NCBI RefSeq assembly: GCF_030272615.1 | Contig: NC_081414.1 | Location: 233,602,733 to 233,666,732, forward strand | Reading direction: 5' to 3' | DNA: 64,000 bases | DNA from: Cryptomeria japonica | Taxonomy: Eukaryota > Streptophyta > Pinopsida > Cupressales > Cupressaceae | Shown here: positions 12,690 to 25,960 of the stretch, piece by piece | How positions within the stretch are numbered: the stretch's first letter is position 1 | Layout: every line of letters begins with the position of its first letter | Notes under the pieces: generated by a model | Databases searched by the model: none | Seen by the model: the letters and a program-made list of their open reading frames with translations, nothing else | Told to the model about the DNA's origin: nothing | Program-made: the position numbers and the translations under genes

Positions 12690-12880
12690 CCATTCACAGC
12701 CAGAAGCTTGAAAGTGAGACCAAGAAAACAGTCACAACAAGTGAAAAACCTGAATCGATGACTAAATCCAACGTTACCAAATACATTTTACGGTTAACCA
12801 GCGGCCATAAACAATGTTGACATTCATGCGCACGGTTGGGTAGGAAAACTTTAAATACAACGTCGCTTCAGGAAATGTGT
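12690..12880 (-). repeat. Module M, inverted copy
   Basis: The reverse complement matches 8150-8410 and 13440-13600: GTAACGTTGGATTTAGTC, CGTAAAATGTATTT and a GTGCGCA...GAAGCGACGT block. It caps the minus-strand array in the same relative place as copy 1 caps the plus-strand array. So 8.0-9.8 and 11.5-12.9 kb are inward-facing arms of a large imperfect inverted repeat. Confidence 0.65.
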
Positions 12881-13289
12881 GCACAGACTGAGGCAACTAT
12901 GATAATTGACTTTGTGCACATGAAGGCTTTTACTCTGCAAGATAAATAGCCACTAAAAAACCATCTAGATTTACAACATTAGAATAAAGGTATTGATGTG
13001 TAGAATTGTGACTTTGTGACCATCCTATTATATAAGGTAGATACCTTCACAGTAATTGGTTTATAGTGTTGCATGTTAGCAAACAGGTAACCCTTAAATA
13101 TAAATCCAATAAAAACTTTTTAACTAAGCCAATAGGCTTTTAGTCAAATCTTTCTTGCTTTGGTCTAGCTCCTTGTTCACGCATGTCAAAGTGTTTATGG
13201 CTACTGAGTAATTGTAACATGCATTTGTGTTTGTTTATTGTTTTAGCTTTAGTGCTCTCATTTACTGATTATAATTTCTCCAAGAATTG
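12881..13289. other. No gene seen; short hairpin
   Basis: A spacer between the inverted and direct module copies. It includes a small hairpin AAGCC-AATA-GGCTT at 13127-13140 followed by TTAGTC; nearly the same string (AAGCTGATAGGCTTTTAGT) sits at the left edge of the block (8006-8024). Otherwise I see nothing. Confidence 0.4.
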
Positions 13290-13615
13290 TACCCTTTTTT
13301 GTGGGAGAATTCCACCATGAAAGTGCAAGATATTCCGGCAACGGTCGGAATGTTTGTCCTTGGAGTTCTTCCCGTCGTGGTGACATGTGGGTTGGGTTTT
13401 TTTTTGTGTTGTGAGGTGTCCGGTTGGGGTGGTACCGGTCCGTGTGCTCATTTTTTGAAGCGATGTTATCTTTAATGTTTTCCTCCCCATTCGTGCGCAC
13501 GGATGTCCACGTTGTTTACGGTCGCTACAAACCGTAAAATGTATTTTGTTTTGTTGTTGTGCTAAGTATTTTGGTCTGCAAATTTTATGGTAACGTTGGA
13601 TTAAGTTCACACTCA
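13290..13615 (+). repeat. Module M, copy 2 (direct)
   Basis: Same orientation as copy 1, with matching blocks AAAGTGCAAGA(C/T)ATTCCGGC, GGTGACATGTG, GAAGCGATGTT and GTAACGTTGGATT. It lacks the 3' ATG/donor end and runs into TA-rich repeats at 13608. The conserved hairpin arms are at 13332-13351. Confidence 0.65.
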
Positions 13616-13831
13616 TATTTAAGTATATATACATGTATATATATATATATTAGATTTCCTTAAAACAATTAGTGCTGCTTATACATACATGTATATATAT
13701 ATACATGTATGTACATGTGTATACACATGTATATCTATATATATGCACATGGATATATATATGGACAGATCCTAAAATAAGTTAAAGTAAGCAATTATCT
13801 TGCAGAGTGAAAGCATTGACAACCACAAACA

Positions 13832-13916
<85 letters not shown>

Positions 13917-14458
13917 TGTATTTATATTAGATTTATTAAAAGTCTTCATAGTACTTAAAGATATAAATACATGTATATATATATACATATATACATATAT
14001 GTAAATCCATTCTAAAATTTATATACCACAAAGTCAGTAATTATTAACAAGATTACAAAAGAGCAATAACAAGATAGAGTAACAAGATAGTGAACAATTA
14101 CCTTCTAGAGTGGACGTGTTTTTACATTTTATAGTTCTATTCGTTTTAGAAACCCTTTAAACTGTAAAAGTAAATACTTACCTTGCAGAGTGGAAGCATT
14201 CACGACCATACTTAAATATATATCCATGTATATATATAGATATAGATGTATATATATCATATTTTCTTAAAACAGTTAGTGTTGCTTATACATGTATATA
14301 TATACATGTATTTACATCTATATACACGTGTATATCTATATATATACACATGGATATATATATGGTCAGATCCTAAAATAAGTCAAAGTAAGCACTTATC
14401 TTGCAGAGTGAAAGCATTGCCGACCACAAACAATGTATATACATCTATATACATGTTT

Positions 14459-14490
<32 letters not shown>

Positions 14491-14730
14491 TTATATTAAA
14501 TTTATTAAAAGTGTTCACAGTAGTTATAGATATAAATACATGTATATATATACTTGTATACATATATGTAAATCCATTCTGAAATTTATATATCCACAAA
14601 GTCAGTAATCATTAACAAGATTACAAAAGAGCAATAACCAAGAGAGTGTAACAAGAAACTGAATAGTTTTCTTCTAGAGTGCAAGTTTTTTTACATTTTA
14701 GAGATCTAATCGACTTAGCAACAACAATGT
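13608..14730. repeat. Two tandem ~600-bp TA-rich modules
   Basis: The second unit starts at about 14208. Both contain CAGATCCTAAAATAAGT (13766; 14367), TTATCTTGCAGAGTGAAAGC, CACAAACAATGTATA, a (TA)n core, TATTAAAAGT, and ACAAAGTCAGTAAT. Minus-strand donor-like CTTACCTTGCAGAGTG is at 14177-14192. This links the TA modules to the splice-site array family. Confidence 0.85.
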
Positions 14731-15010
14731 AATGCCATTGATGGCTATGCTCTATTACAATGTACATAGATTAACATAAATGACATTACACTGTTGGATG
14801 TTATGAAACGAGAAACAGTAAAATTTGAAATCATGGATTTGAAAGATTCATCTATCAAATGCACATGTGCAGAAACAGAGACTTGCCATTAATTACTACT
14901 ATAAGAAAGCATCACTACTTAACCCATAAAAATTTTGAACGTTAGTAATGTTATATTTTTTACATTACTTTCTAGTCTGAAAATGATTTTCTATATATTT
15001 TTTACATTAT
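14731..15010. other. No feature recognised
   Basis: AT-rich sequence between the arrays and the left inverted repeat; no frame, tandem repeat or known motif. Confidence 0.6.
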
Positions 15011-15300
15011 GTGTTGTTCTCCAGATTTAAAATCTTCCACCCACCATCCCAAATGTTGTTGTATGCAGCATGATGTACTAAAAGAAAATGTCATGGAGTG
15101 CTTTTTTGACAATTATTTCATTTGTAGGCTATATTTTTCCCAACCAAAAGTATTTATTACACCCATAAAATTCTTATTATCCACCCTCCATTCCCCATGC
15201 TGGTAAGACCAGCATCTTATACAAACTTTTGTTGAAATGCATCTAATTTATGCCATGTCAAACCTACATCATTACTCCATTTACATAAGTTAGAGTCTTC
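15011..15300 (+). repeat. Left arm of long inverted repeat
   Basis: The reverse complement matches 26585-26875 over about 290 bp with scattered differences. Shared words include CCACCCACCATCCC, GCATGATGTACT, AAAGAAAATGTCATG, GTAGGCTATAT, TCCCAACCAAA and ATGCTGGTAAGACCA. The arms bracket the RPA and Rep/helicase pseudogenes. Classical Helitrons lack long terminal inverted repeats, so this may belong to a separate palindromic insertion or to an unusual Helitron variant. Confidence 0.8.
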
Positions 15301-16784
15301 AACTAATTATTACAAGTTTTTATAATCAGTCAATAGAAAATTCGTTAGGATTTACAAAAAAAATTATGATCTACTTTAAGATAAGCTCTCTTATTATTTT
15401 GTGTTCACTTTTTTTAGTAATGCATTTTCATTATGTCATTCCAATAGAAAACAACCACACTAACACAATCAAATTTCTACAATGGATAGAAGATTGAAAG
15501 AAATAGAGGACATTAACAATGTCATTGAAAGGATGTTGCAAGAGAGCAACAAGTTAAAGAGCAACCTCAAAAAGTTAATCCAGCACTATGAATATAAATT
15601 ACCCAACCAATCAACATAAAACCTCTCTACATCTTGTAGTGTTGTAACAACCATACATAGTATCGAATCAGTGCCTCTACCAATACCAACTACTGAACAA
15701 TTAACTGATCCAATGGTTATTTTCATATTGGGAGACAAAGTATTTAAATGGAGTGATAACGAGTTTGGATGGGTTGCTTGGGTAGATCCTCTCTTTTTGT
15801 AATTACTGAGTCTTTGAAAAGCTACACTCATATTTTGATTAACCTTCGAAACAAACAAATTCATCTCATATTTTGATTGGTCTTAGATGAGATGAACTCA
15901 TATTTTGCTAACACGTTGTCAAATATGTAAATCATAAAGTGATACTTTATATTTTTTAAGCTTGTCAGCATATGACCAATTGTCCTTTTAAAAACATGTT
16001 TCAATCACATTATGATCAGTTCATTACCATTTCAAACAAAATCTTGAACTCATATCATCATTAGTCTATGGTGAGTTGAACTCATTTTTTTGCACATGAT
16101 TTGTAAATTTGTAAATCCTAAACTAAGATTTTATATTTTGCTGTTCTTATGCATATATGCCTTTGATCAGTTAAACTCATGTTGTGATTGTATTATGATA
16201 TAAGAAATAAAATTCATCATGCTTGTAATTCACTTTTAAGTGTCAAAATCATCAAAACAAAATTCACCTTAATGGAGGTACAATTTCCTCATTTTCAATA
16301 CGCTTAGTTCACCACTTACCTGAACTTGCCTAAACTGAAGAACTACTAAATAAAACAATATAGAAAAAGAACTACAATCCTCAATTTGAATTGGCGACTG
16401 CTTTTCTATTCAGTAGGATTTTGTTGCGTACTTACCAACCACAATGAATTAGTCTACCCATTATGGCATTCAATCTATTCTAACAGAATATTTTAAACGT
16501 CATAATAGGAACTCAATCAACTTTATTCTGTAAGGCAATATACCAGTCAAGGGGACATGGAATTTATCGTCAGATTGAATCTAAAAGGATTTTGAAACTA
16601 ACAAACAGGTAATTACGATATCCTTGCATGGCGTACTGTTTATTTCATACGAGCTGTACAATATTCAAATCTTCCAATAAATAAAACTTTTAGGATTAAA
16701 TAAATTAACTTTCTATCATAACATGAACTGGCATGTACGCTAAGTTGTGAGATTTGTCTCAAACAAAAAAGGTTTATATCCACA
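15301..16784. other. No gene seen; upstream region of RPA pseudogene
   Basis: AT-rich with repeated CTCATATTTTGATT words (15826-16190) but no credible coding frame. It would hold the promoter of the RPA-like gene if that was ever expressed; I cannot point to a specific TATA box. Confidence 0.5.
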
Positions 16785-18976
16785 ATGGCATCTCCAACGA
16801 CCACCTCTGAACCGCTAGAGGACTCCACAATTGACAGTTTGGTAAGCTAAATTGTCAAAGCTTTTCAAAATAGGAAACTTTTATGTTATTTTTTTGACAA
16901 TACATCTCTCTTTTCCATTCCATCCTTTTCATTACCACATGCACCCTTATTTCATAGCATAGTCAAAAAGTAGATGAATACTCTGTAGATAACATAGCTT
17001 GATTACATACTCTACTAACACATGCTTTACATTAACAAGTAAGCACATGTATGACTTTCTTAGCATTAACATTAAATCCTCTATATTCATATTATTTTTT
17101 GTAGGAAAATACCCAAGACTATGCCCCTACCCCTTTTGCAATTCAATCTATCAATTCTAGGGATGAGCTTCCTTCAGCATTGCTACAAGTTTTGTCATTT
17201 CAAAAAATGCAGAATATCAGAGATGATACTGACAGACATAAATTAGTGTTATCTAATGGCACATACATGCATTTAACAATCTTGCCTTCTAAATATGCTA
17301 TTTTGATAGATTCAGATATTCTAAAGTTAGGCACAATAGTCCAGTTATCAAGTTATACATGTAGATACATATGGTTATTAAATACGATATGTTTCATCTC
17401 TATTTAATTGTTTTCAAGTATAATTGAAAGTATTTTAAAAAGAAGTCTTTTCTTTTCATAGTACTATTGTAATACTTAGTTTGCAAGTAAAACAAAGTGA
17501 TTTTCCATTCTTTGGTAAACTAGTATACCTGTTCAAAGAACAACAACTAGAAATAATGTCTAAGGACACACCATCAACATCTAAATGATCTCTTCTATTT
17601 TCTACTGAATTGCCATCCTCGCAAATGACAATTTCTGAAAATATAATTCCTATCAAAAGTTTAAATCCATACCAAAATAAATGGACAATCAAAGGTAGAG
17701 TTACTCATAAATGCCCTATTAAGGCATACAACAGAGCCACTAAAAATGGGCACGTGTTTATCTTTGACATTGTCGACACCAAGGGCTGTGAGATTAGAGT
17801 CACATGTTTTGATGAAATAGCTCAGTTACACTCTAACTGTGTGGAAGTAGGTTCACATTATGTTATTTCAAAGGGATCCATTAAGGAAGCAAACACAAGA
17901 TACAACAAACTAAATAGCCATTTAGAAATCATCTTGTCTGATACATGCATACTAAAACATTGCACCAATGAAGAACAAGCAGATCAACAATGTTCTCCTT
18001 TCATGCCCATTAGTGAATTATTTCATCTAACCAATAACACGTTGATTGACATAATTGGTCTTGTTTTGTACGTTGGAGATATCCTTCCAATACACAAGAA
18101 AGATGACAGTCAAACACAAAAGCGAGTTGTCAAAATTAATGATCTGTCTAGATCAACAATTGACATCAACCTATGGGGTCCAATGGCAAAACAAAGAGGC
18201 CTAGAATTGAAAAACATGTTGACCAGTAATAGTGTTGTTATCCTTGCTTTACGTAATGCTCGTGTTGGCTATTTCAATGGAAAGCTTATAAACATAACAA
18301 TTTCCACAACATTACATATCAACCCATCTTTTCCAGAGGCAGAACCTCTAACATTAAGAGGAAAGGACCCTTTGCTTGCTGCAGCCTTTGTTCTAGAAAC
18401 TATCCACATAGATGGGAAATATAGTAGAATGACTATTTATTCAATCTGTGAGAGGATGAGTATCAAACCAGAAACAATTCAGACTACTTTGTTGGCTGTT
18501 CTATGTTTTGTAAACGTAACTGATAAAATTTTCTATTATGCAGCTTGTCCACTAATAGTCAATGGAAGGCCTTGCAAAAAAAATGTACACAACAAGCTGA
18601 CGATTCTTGGTTCTACCCTAGATGTGAAATGACCATGCAAGACTGCAACTATAGTTACCTCTTGCCAGTAAAGTTACAAGATGCCACAAGTACTCTTTGG
18701 GCCACTGCATTTGATGACGTTGGCATCCGCTTGCTACATAAAACTGCAAAAGAGCTTTGTGCATTGGAAAATGATGCAGCAACAACAGAAACACCTTGCT
18801 CAGTGATTAACAAGCTTCTGTCACATCACTATTCATTCACACTCCTAGTATCCACTAACACATACAACTCTGAATCAAAGATGAAAGTCACAGTCAATAA
18901 AGTCTCTCCTGTTGACTTCAAAGCTGAGTGTGATGCACTGCTTGCAGAAATTGGTCGCCTAAGTACACATGCTTAG
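16785..18976 (+). pseudogene. RPA1 (replication protein A large subunit)-like gene of the Helitron
   Basis: Likely exon 1 (ATG at 16785) ends at a donor at 16842. Exon 2 opens after TTTTTTGTAG at 17105 and encodes an RPA70N-like domain (LLQVLSFQKMQN, DRHKLVLSNGTYMHLTIL, LGTIVQLSSYTC). A further piece starts near 17463 (TIVILSLQV), with a stop at 17586. Then comes a long open region of OB folds: WTIKGRVTHK..HVFIFDIVDTKGCEIRVTCFD; ISELFHLTN..LIDIIGLVLYV; INLWGPMA. The C-terminal DNA-binding domain with a zinc ribbon (CPL..GRPC ... YPRC) lies across a frameshift in an A8 run at 18576-18583 and ends at 18976. RPA binds single-stranded DNA; Helitrons of plants often carry such genes beside Rep/Hel, as here. 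It is broken by one stop and one frameshift. Confidence 0.85.
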
Positions 18977-20400
18977 AATTATAAAGGATCTTTCTTGATT
19001 ATGAAACTTTCAGTTTATAATACAATTATTACATTAGATAATCTACATATTTAATACATTTATAAATACAAACAATTACCTTTTACGAACACACAAATGC
19101 TTCTATAAATATGCATATGTACATTTCTTACATCTATTTCTTATCTCTTTGAAATTCTTTCCTCCTGACATAAGTTTTTTTCACTCATGCTTATTACTTT
19201 TGCATGCACTGTGGTAATAAGGTTTAGTCAATAAATATATATGTTTATATATTTATGCACATCTAAATATACAACATTTCAAAATATTTGAGAAAGCTTG
19301 CTCTTGCATTGGACAACACGTTTAACTTCTTATTCTTCTATACTGGTTAATTACCTTACAGAATTAAATTGCTTTCCTTGAGATTCTTCTCAGTCTTTGC
19401 AATCTCAACATTCTTTTCAATATGTCTTGTACCTTCAATCCTCTTTCTATACTTTTCTAATGGACAAGGACTACCTTATTTGCAGAAAATTTATACATCT
19501 ATGCACATATATCTTTTTCTTTTCATATCTATTTGTAGAACTATACAACACCAAAATTATTCATAGTTATAGAATTTTGCAGATATACATGTGTACTTAT
19601 ATATGTACATATCTATATATACAAATTTTCATATATCTGATTAATATGTATATATACATACATCTGTATGTATCAAAGAATTATACATATATACACACAT
19701 ATATGTATATACTATAATTATTCATAGTTTTAGATTTTTTGATATATACATGTGTAGTTATATATGTGCATATGTTTGTATACAGAACTTCAAATATTTA
19801 ATTGATAGGTATATATATATGTGTATATGTATACATACATATGTATGTATCATAATTACTATATCTGTGCATACCTATATTACAATAATGCTTTTGAAAA
19901 AGCAAGTCACTAACAACAACAACTGTAGGCAGAAGAACACTACAAAGTCACTTTACGACTTTGCAAAACCCATACGTTTCAAATAAAGTAGCTTATAAAA
20001 CCCATACATTTCAAACAAAATCTCAACCTAACATATATACACTAACAAACACACGATTCTATCATTTGACATATATGGACGTGTATTTATATATGTGCAT
20101 ATCTACGTGTAGAAGTATTTGTATACTTCATTTACATGTATATATACATTTGTACATATATGTTGACTAAATCACAACAACAAAACAACAGAACAGATCA
20201 GTAGACATACAAATAAACATTGGAAAACCACTTTCCAAATCATAAAACTAATCCTCTAAAAACACATAATCATAGATCAGGCAATTTTCAATTCTCATAC
20301 ATTCTTAATACATACTTCAATGTTAACAATCTCCAGTTATGAAAATTCTGACATAGCTCTATTCTCTTCCAAATATTAGATATCTATTGAGCCTTGCTTT
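18977..20400. repeat. RPA-Rep spacer with ~161-bp tandem repeat
   Basis: At 19555-19880 two head-to-tail units start with AATTATTCATAGTT and continue with TATACATGTGTA(C/G)TTATATATGT. A third weaker unit lies near 20070. The rest of the spacer is AT-rich with no coding frame. The spacer separates two genes on the same strand of one element. Confidence 0.75.
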
Positions 20401-21432
20401 CAAGGAATTGATGCTATCAAATTGAAGAGAAGGCAGACCAATAAAACTTACTATGTAAAGAACGGAGGCAATATCTCCAAGAAACGACAATTGAGATGTC
20501 ATGCACTACAAAGACCTACTGATAACTTAGGAAAATTATTACAAACAGAAAGCAATGATCTTGAGAAAATTAATGTGAATCAAACATATTCTACTGCTCC
20601 TGAACTTGCTCTAAAGACTCCTTCATTTCAACATGCATTGTCTAATTTTCGGAAAAGGATTGAAATGTTGGAGGTCATAGAGCCATGTACTATTTGTAAA
20701 TAAATGTATGTGGGCATGACTATTAAAAAGGTCAATTACATAGTTATGTGCATGAGATGTTGTGCTGAAAAAGGCCTCCACTGTTTCTCGTTATCAAAAA
20801 ATATGGACCCAGGTGAGCAACCTTCTATTTTAAAGTCTCTTTCTCAAGTAGAAGAAATGATCATAGCAATAATTGCCCCTGTTTTGCAAGTTACACATGC
20901 AAGGGGAGGATAATACAAATATTCTGGCCACACAATTAACTTCCCACAAGATATTTCTGAAATTGCAATAACATTGCCCCATCAAATTAAGCATTTAGAA
21001 ATTCTTATTGTTCGTAGAACCAATTTGCAAGGATTAACTTATGACTGTTATGTGAATAGATTTCACGTCATGGATGCATTGACTTACAAAATGAAACATG
21101 ATCAATACTACAAAGATGTAGTCATTGATCTAGATGCAGTGCATCTATTACCAGACCAGAGCACTGACATTACAGAGCTATTGCATTCAGTACATTCACC
21201 TCAAGAAGATGATATTCAAGATAATCCAACTCTGCCGAATATTAACAATGAAGAACAAATAGTGGAGAACACTTCTTCATTCATTCCACAACTACCATCA
21301 TCAATACCAGAACTTGATGCCATAAAAACAATCCTACATCTAGATAATACCAACAATAATGTTGTTGCTTGGCCACAAATCAGTACAACGCCTATCAATG
21401 AGTACAATATAGAGGGCCCCCTTTCCATGTAA
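20401..21432 (+). pseudogene. Helitron Rep/Hel, N-terminal zinc and DUF6570-like region
   Basis: Basic start (KRRQTNKTYYVKNGGNISKK), then CTICK, a stop at 20701-20703, and the same frame continues with CMRCCAEKGLHCFS, NMDPGEQP and VEEMIIAIIAPVLQV. A second stop follows at about 20911. Then come YKYSGHTINFPQDI, LPHQIKHLEILIVRR and NRFHVMDAL.. as in the N-terminal region (DUF6570-like) of plant Helitron proteins. The CxxC...CxxC pairs fit a zinc-binding element. This part precedes the Rep domain in family members. Two in-frame stops make it non-functional. Confidence 0.8.
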
Positions 21433-22863
21433 TTCCCAACACTCTTCCCTTCTGGAATAGCTTTACCACTGCAACAAAGAACAAGGCATGTACATTTACA
21501 TGAATATGCTTTGCGCCTGATCAAATATTACGATCAAAGATTTGGTCAACATGTGTGCTTTAGATATTATATCTACAATCTTATGATGAAACATCAATCT
21601 CAACAATCAGCTATTGTGTTCATTAAGACTAATCTAGAAGATAGTCTTCCACACAATCTTCATGGTCTACAAGAATACTTGCAAAATACACCCTCAAATG
21701 AATTGCCAAATCATATCATGCGATATGCAGCCTCGTTGTGTGGTACACGAGCATTTTGGAGAAATCCTGATGAGACCTTACAACAATGATAGAATACTTA
21801 GGTGCACCTACACTATTCTTTACCTTAAGCTCAACTGATACAAAATGGCCAGACTTGCATAAGTTATTGCCAAAAAAAAAGTCAACTACTGTGCACAACA
21901 ACAAAAGACAATTTATTAAAAATTTAGTCAATAATCCACATAAAACAGCTTTATACTTGCACTTAAGATTTCAAATCTTTCGTGATGAAGTCGTTGTCAA
22001 ACAGGTGAAAGCCATTGACCATTGGTACAGATATGAATGGCAACACCGAGGATCTACCCATATATATGGCTTTCTTTGGTTGCCAAAAGCACCAAATATT
22101 GATAACCTTGATTGGTCAGATCATGCAAGCATCCAATTAGTTAAACACTTCTTTGACTAGTACATCACAGCATGGAATCCATGTACTAAAGAGGCTCGCT
22201 TGAACAGGTAATATATGCCCGCAATTTTAGATCCATGTCTTGCAGATATAGAGATCATATCCAAGTTTGATCCTTCCACTAATTATACTGAATTACTCAA
22301 TGTTGTTCAATGGCATACAAAGTGTTTAGAGTATACTTGCTTGAAGAAAAAAAACTCAACACTTGAATGTCGGTACAAAGCTCCTTGGTCTACACAACTT
22401 GAATCCTCATTCATATTAGACCACAATAATAACCCATCATACAAGCCAACAAGGAATGACAATCATCTAAATGTACACAACCCAACGATGTTCGCCATAT
22501 GGAGGGCTAATGTTGATTATCAAGTCGTTTGCTCCAAAAAAGCAGTTCTACAGTATATCTCAAAATACACATCCAAAACTGAACACAAGTCATAAAGTTA
22601 TACTGATATGCTAAAACGCATAGTTGGATCGACAAATTCAGAAGATACAATCCTGATAGCATACCAAAGACTCTTGATGGGAATTGTTGCTAATAGGGAC
22701 ATTAGCGCACAAGAAACTTGTCACATGTTGCTTAAACTCCCATTGATATCTTGCACACTTCAGTTTGTAACACTCAATGTTGGGAAAAGAATCTTCCAAC
22801 ACATAGCTAATTGTGATGAAGGATCACAAACCTCAATTTATTTCATTTCCAACTACATGAAAT
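21433..22863 (+). pseudogene. Helitron Rep (HUH endonuclease) domain
   Basis: Helitron_like_N words: FPTLFPSGIALPL, HEYALRLIKYYDQRFGQH, FRYYIYNLMM, then LGAPTLFFTLSSTD..WPDLHKLL after a frameshift near 21786. The HUH site reads YEWQHRGSTHIYGFLWL: the first His codon is at 22059, and Tyr (22065-22067) takes the place of the second catalytic His. After a stop at 22158-22160 come ANVDYQVV and YISKYTSK, the tyrosine motif that nicks DNA and stays joined to its end. The family role is rolling-circle-type transposition. This copy has several stops (22160, 22595, 22865) and a mutated metal-binding motif, so it is dead. Confidence 0.85.
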
Positions 22864-23079
22864 GACCATCAGAGTTAGCAAACCTAACTTTGCTTTGTTC
22901 AGCTCAGCTATATACATACTCTGATCAATGTAAATCATGTAAATGGTTGAAAATAAAGCTACCAACAATTGTAAATGTCTACCCACAACACAAATCTTTA
23001 CCTTTACAAGATGACAATAGTTTTGAAAGTTTTTGTTGGAGTGAATTGCTTCTCTACAAACCATTTTGAATCATCCCTC

Positions 23080-25123
23080 TACATATAGGAAACTCAACTG
23101 AAGAAATTATAATAAATTGGAAACATCTTCAAAGTATAGATTACATCCGCTGGCATGTAAATGGAATTGAAGAACACATCACAACAGAATATAGTGAAGA
23201 GCTGCAACCAGAAGACATTCAATAATCTACTCATCAAGATCTATACAAATGGGAGTTCTTGTCACAAATGGGAGCATCAAACAACTCTGATGTTGCTACT
23301 CTTCAAATGCTTGGCAAACGTGATATTGATCTCAACTTTAATTGGAGTGATTCTATACCTGATGAAACATTGCATTCAAAAGCATCTCAATTCATTTTGA
23401 CAGAGAAGAGCCAAACACCCCACACCCTTGCCAACCCGCATTTAAATACACCTGCTAACTATGAGCTTGCAAGAAACCAAATTATTGCACTTGATATTAT
23501 TAAAACCCATGCTAAATAGAATTTGTATTCTTCACCATTAGGTTTAATTATTCAAGGCACAGGAGGCACTGGAAAATCATTTCTTATTGACTGTATACGT
23601 ATATAGTTAAATTATGATTTAGAACATGCACAATACCCTTTTCTTGTACTAGCACCAACAGGTGTTTCCACATATAATATCCATGCAACCACAATCCATG
23701 CTACCCTCTGTATACCCATTCAAGAATACAAACCCTTAACAGGCCATTCCCTATTAATGTTTCAAGAGCAATGCAAACATTTACATTACATTTTAATAGA
23801 TGAAATGAGTTTTGTTGGCCCTCAATTACTGATTAAGATTGATAAAAGATTGCGAGAAGCTTTTCCCAGTAGACAACATGAATCATTTGCAGCTATCTTA
23901 GTCATTTTGGTTGGTGATCTTGCACAGCTTCCCCCAGTTATGGATAGACCATTATATGCATCTCACTCAATGGTACTGGCTCTATGGTACACATTCAATA
24001 CTGTTGTCACCTTGGATGTTCCATTTCGTCAACAAGGTACAAGTTCTTCATAGATAAGATTCCATGAAATTTTGCTTAACATACATAGCACAACACCATT
24101 GCAAATAGACTAGGAATCCCTCCAATTGCGGTCAACCCATGCTTTGACTCTTGATCAGAATAACCACTTCAACCAACATAAGCATTTATTTGCAACAAAC
24201 GCAACTTCAAGTGCACACACCATAAAAATGTTGACACAATTGCACATGCAACAATAATCATTGCCCATCAAAGAGATAAGAAAAAACACCAAGAAGAACA
24301 ACTAGCATTTGAAATCCTTCTTTCTATAGACCAGGAAGTTATGCTTATTGCAAATTTATGGATAGAAGTTTGCCTTGTGAATGGTGCTTTGGGTCAAATC
24401 AAACAAATTGTCTACGATGTAGCTTCTAAACCACCTGATTTGCCAAAATATGTGGTGGTTCTTTTCCAACATTATACTTGGCCTTCATGGGATCTACAAA
24501 ATCCAAAACATGTGCCTATTCCACCAATTACTAGAGGAAACCGGACATACATTCCACTAGCAATGGCATGGGGCATTACTATTCAGAAATCACGGGGTCT
24601 AACATTAGACTTTGCCACAGTTGACATTGGGAAAATAGAGAAACAAGGCCTCACATTCACAGCTCTTTCACAAGTAAAAACAATTGACCACCTACGCATA
24701 CAACCGGCCTTCACCTACCAAAGGTCCTCAAGATTGAAAGGTGCACCATCAACAATTCTACGAAAGATCGAGGAAGACCGCTTGCTAAAGCTTTCACACA
24801 CAATAGAAGAAACATACTTACAGAACAAAGAGAATCAGGTATGCAAATCACATCTTCATTACGTTTTCACATGCTGCATATCTTCTATCAGATGCATCAA
24901 CCAAAAACAATATTTATACTTTCCAGGATCAACAACACAACTAACATTTATGAATTTGAAGAGGCCTTTTAGATGTGCCAAGTCTGCAACAACAGGTACA
25001 CCTCTATCATCCATTTGTTGTTCATCTATTTTATTGCTATCAAAAAATACATTTTCTAACATTTGCCAATATTTCTTTCTCATACATTGTTATTTATCAC
25101 AAGTTTCAAATGCAACCCAATAA
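23080..25123 (+). pseudogene. Helitron PIF1-type helicase domain
   Basis: After an open but weak linker the superfamily-1 helicase motifs follow in order. Walker A GTGGTGKSFLID is at 23556-23591, then an in-frame TAG at 23604, PTGVSTYNIHATTIHATL, Walker B LIDEMSFVGP (about 23790), and VGDLAQLPPV (about 23911). A break follows at 24053. The last part (frame from 24341) has EVCLVNGALGQI, WGITIQKSRGLTLD and GLTFTALSQVK, where the usual ALSRV Arg is Gln (24672-24674). A probable intron (donor 24838, acceptor TTTCCAG at about 24927) splits the end. The ATP-dependent helicase would unwind DNA during transposition. Several stops and at least two frameshifts inactivate it. Confidence 0.85.
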
Positions 25124-25374
25124 AGAAAGCTACAAAACATAAGAACCACCTTAACAAAATACATGACCACTAAAACCTGTAAGTGCACCAAAATAACAAT
25201 TACAGATATTAGCCACTTGTTCAATACATTTACTATCCAATAATAAAGTTCTAATACAGATTATTTGCAACAGGCTTTAGATGATATACATTGGATGCAT
25301 ATGAAACCATTTACAATATCTTCTCTTTGCCATTAAATTCCTATTTTTAGAAGCAATACATTCACTGAATTTTC

Positions 25375-25707
25375 TATAGTGTAAAATGTTTTTCGTTTCG
25401 TTGTTGTGCCAACTGTTTGACCTTGCAACATAAGTCATCAACTCAGGTTTTTTCCTCGCTCTGACTCTTTTCTTGGTGTCAATTATGAGCTTCTCACCAT
25501 GAATGATTTTACTCTGCAAGGTAAGTGTTTATTTCACAGTTTCTTTAATTAGAAAAGTTTTTTGAAATACTGTGCTTATGTGTTTTTTCTGATGTGCTTG
25601 CAGCGTTATTACTTTGTTTGTGTTGTTTCAGTATTTGTGGGCATCATTACTTTCACTCTGCAAGGCAACTCTTCACTCTTACAGGTATTAAATTTCTAAA
25701 GGTGTTT

Positions 25708-25781
<74 letters not shown>

Positions 25782-25960
25782 TTTCCTCTTACGCCATCAA
25801 ATTAAAATATCTTTACACTCGCTAAGTGTTATATGTTTAATGTTATCTGGTATAATATCATCTGTTTTTAGCGTTATCCTATTACTGAATGGTTTTACTC
25901 TACAAGGTAAGTGTTAAATCTTATAGATTATTTCTTTTGCAAACATTTAATTTATACTCT
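25375..25960 (+). repeat. Module M 3' part plus splice-site array, right-hand copy
   Basis: Matches 8260-8720 in the same orientation: TTGTTGTGCCAA, TTCTCACCATGAATG, ACTCTGCAAG|GTAAGTG (donor 25521), CTTGCAGCGTTATTAC, and TTTACTCTACAAG|GTAAGTG (donor 25907). A (CT)n run at 25711-25778 corresponds to the one at 8851. It shows that the array family sits on both sides of the Rep/helicase gene, which supports one large composite element. Confidence 0.75.
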
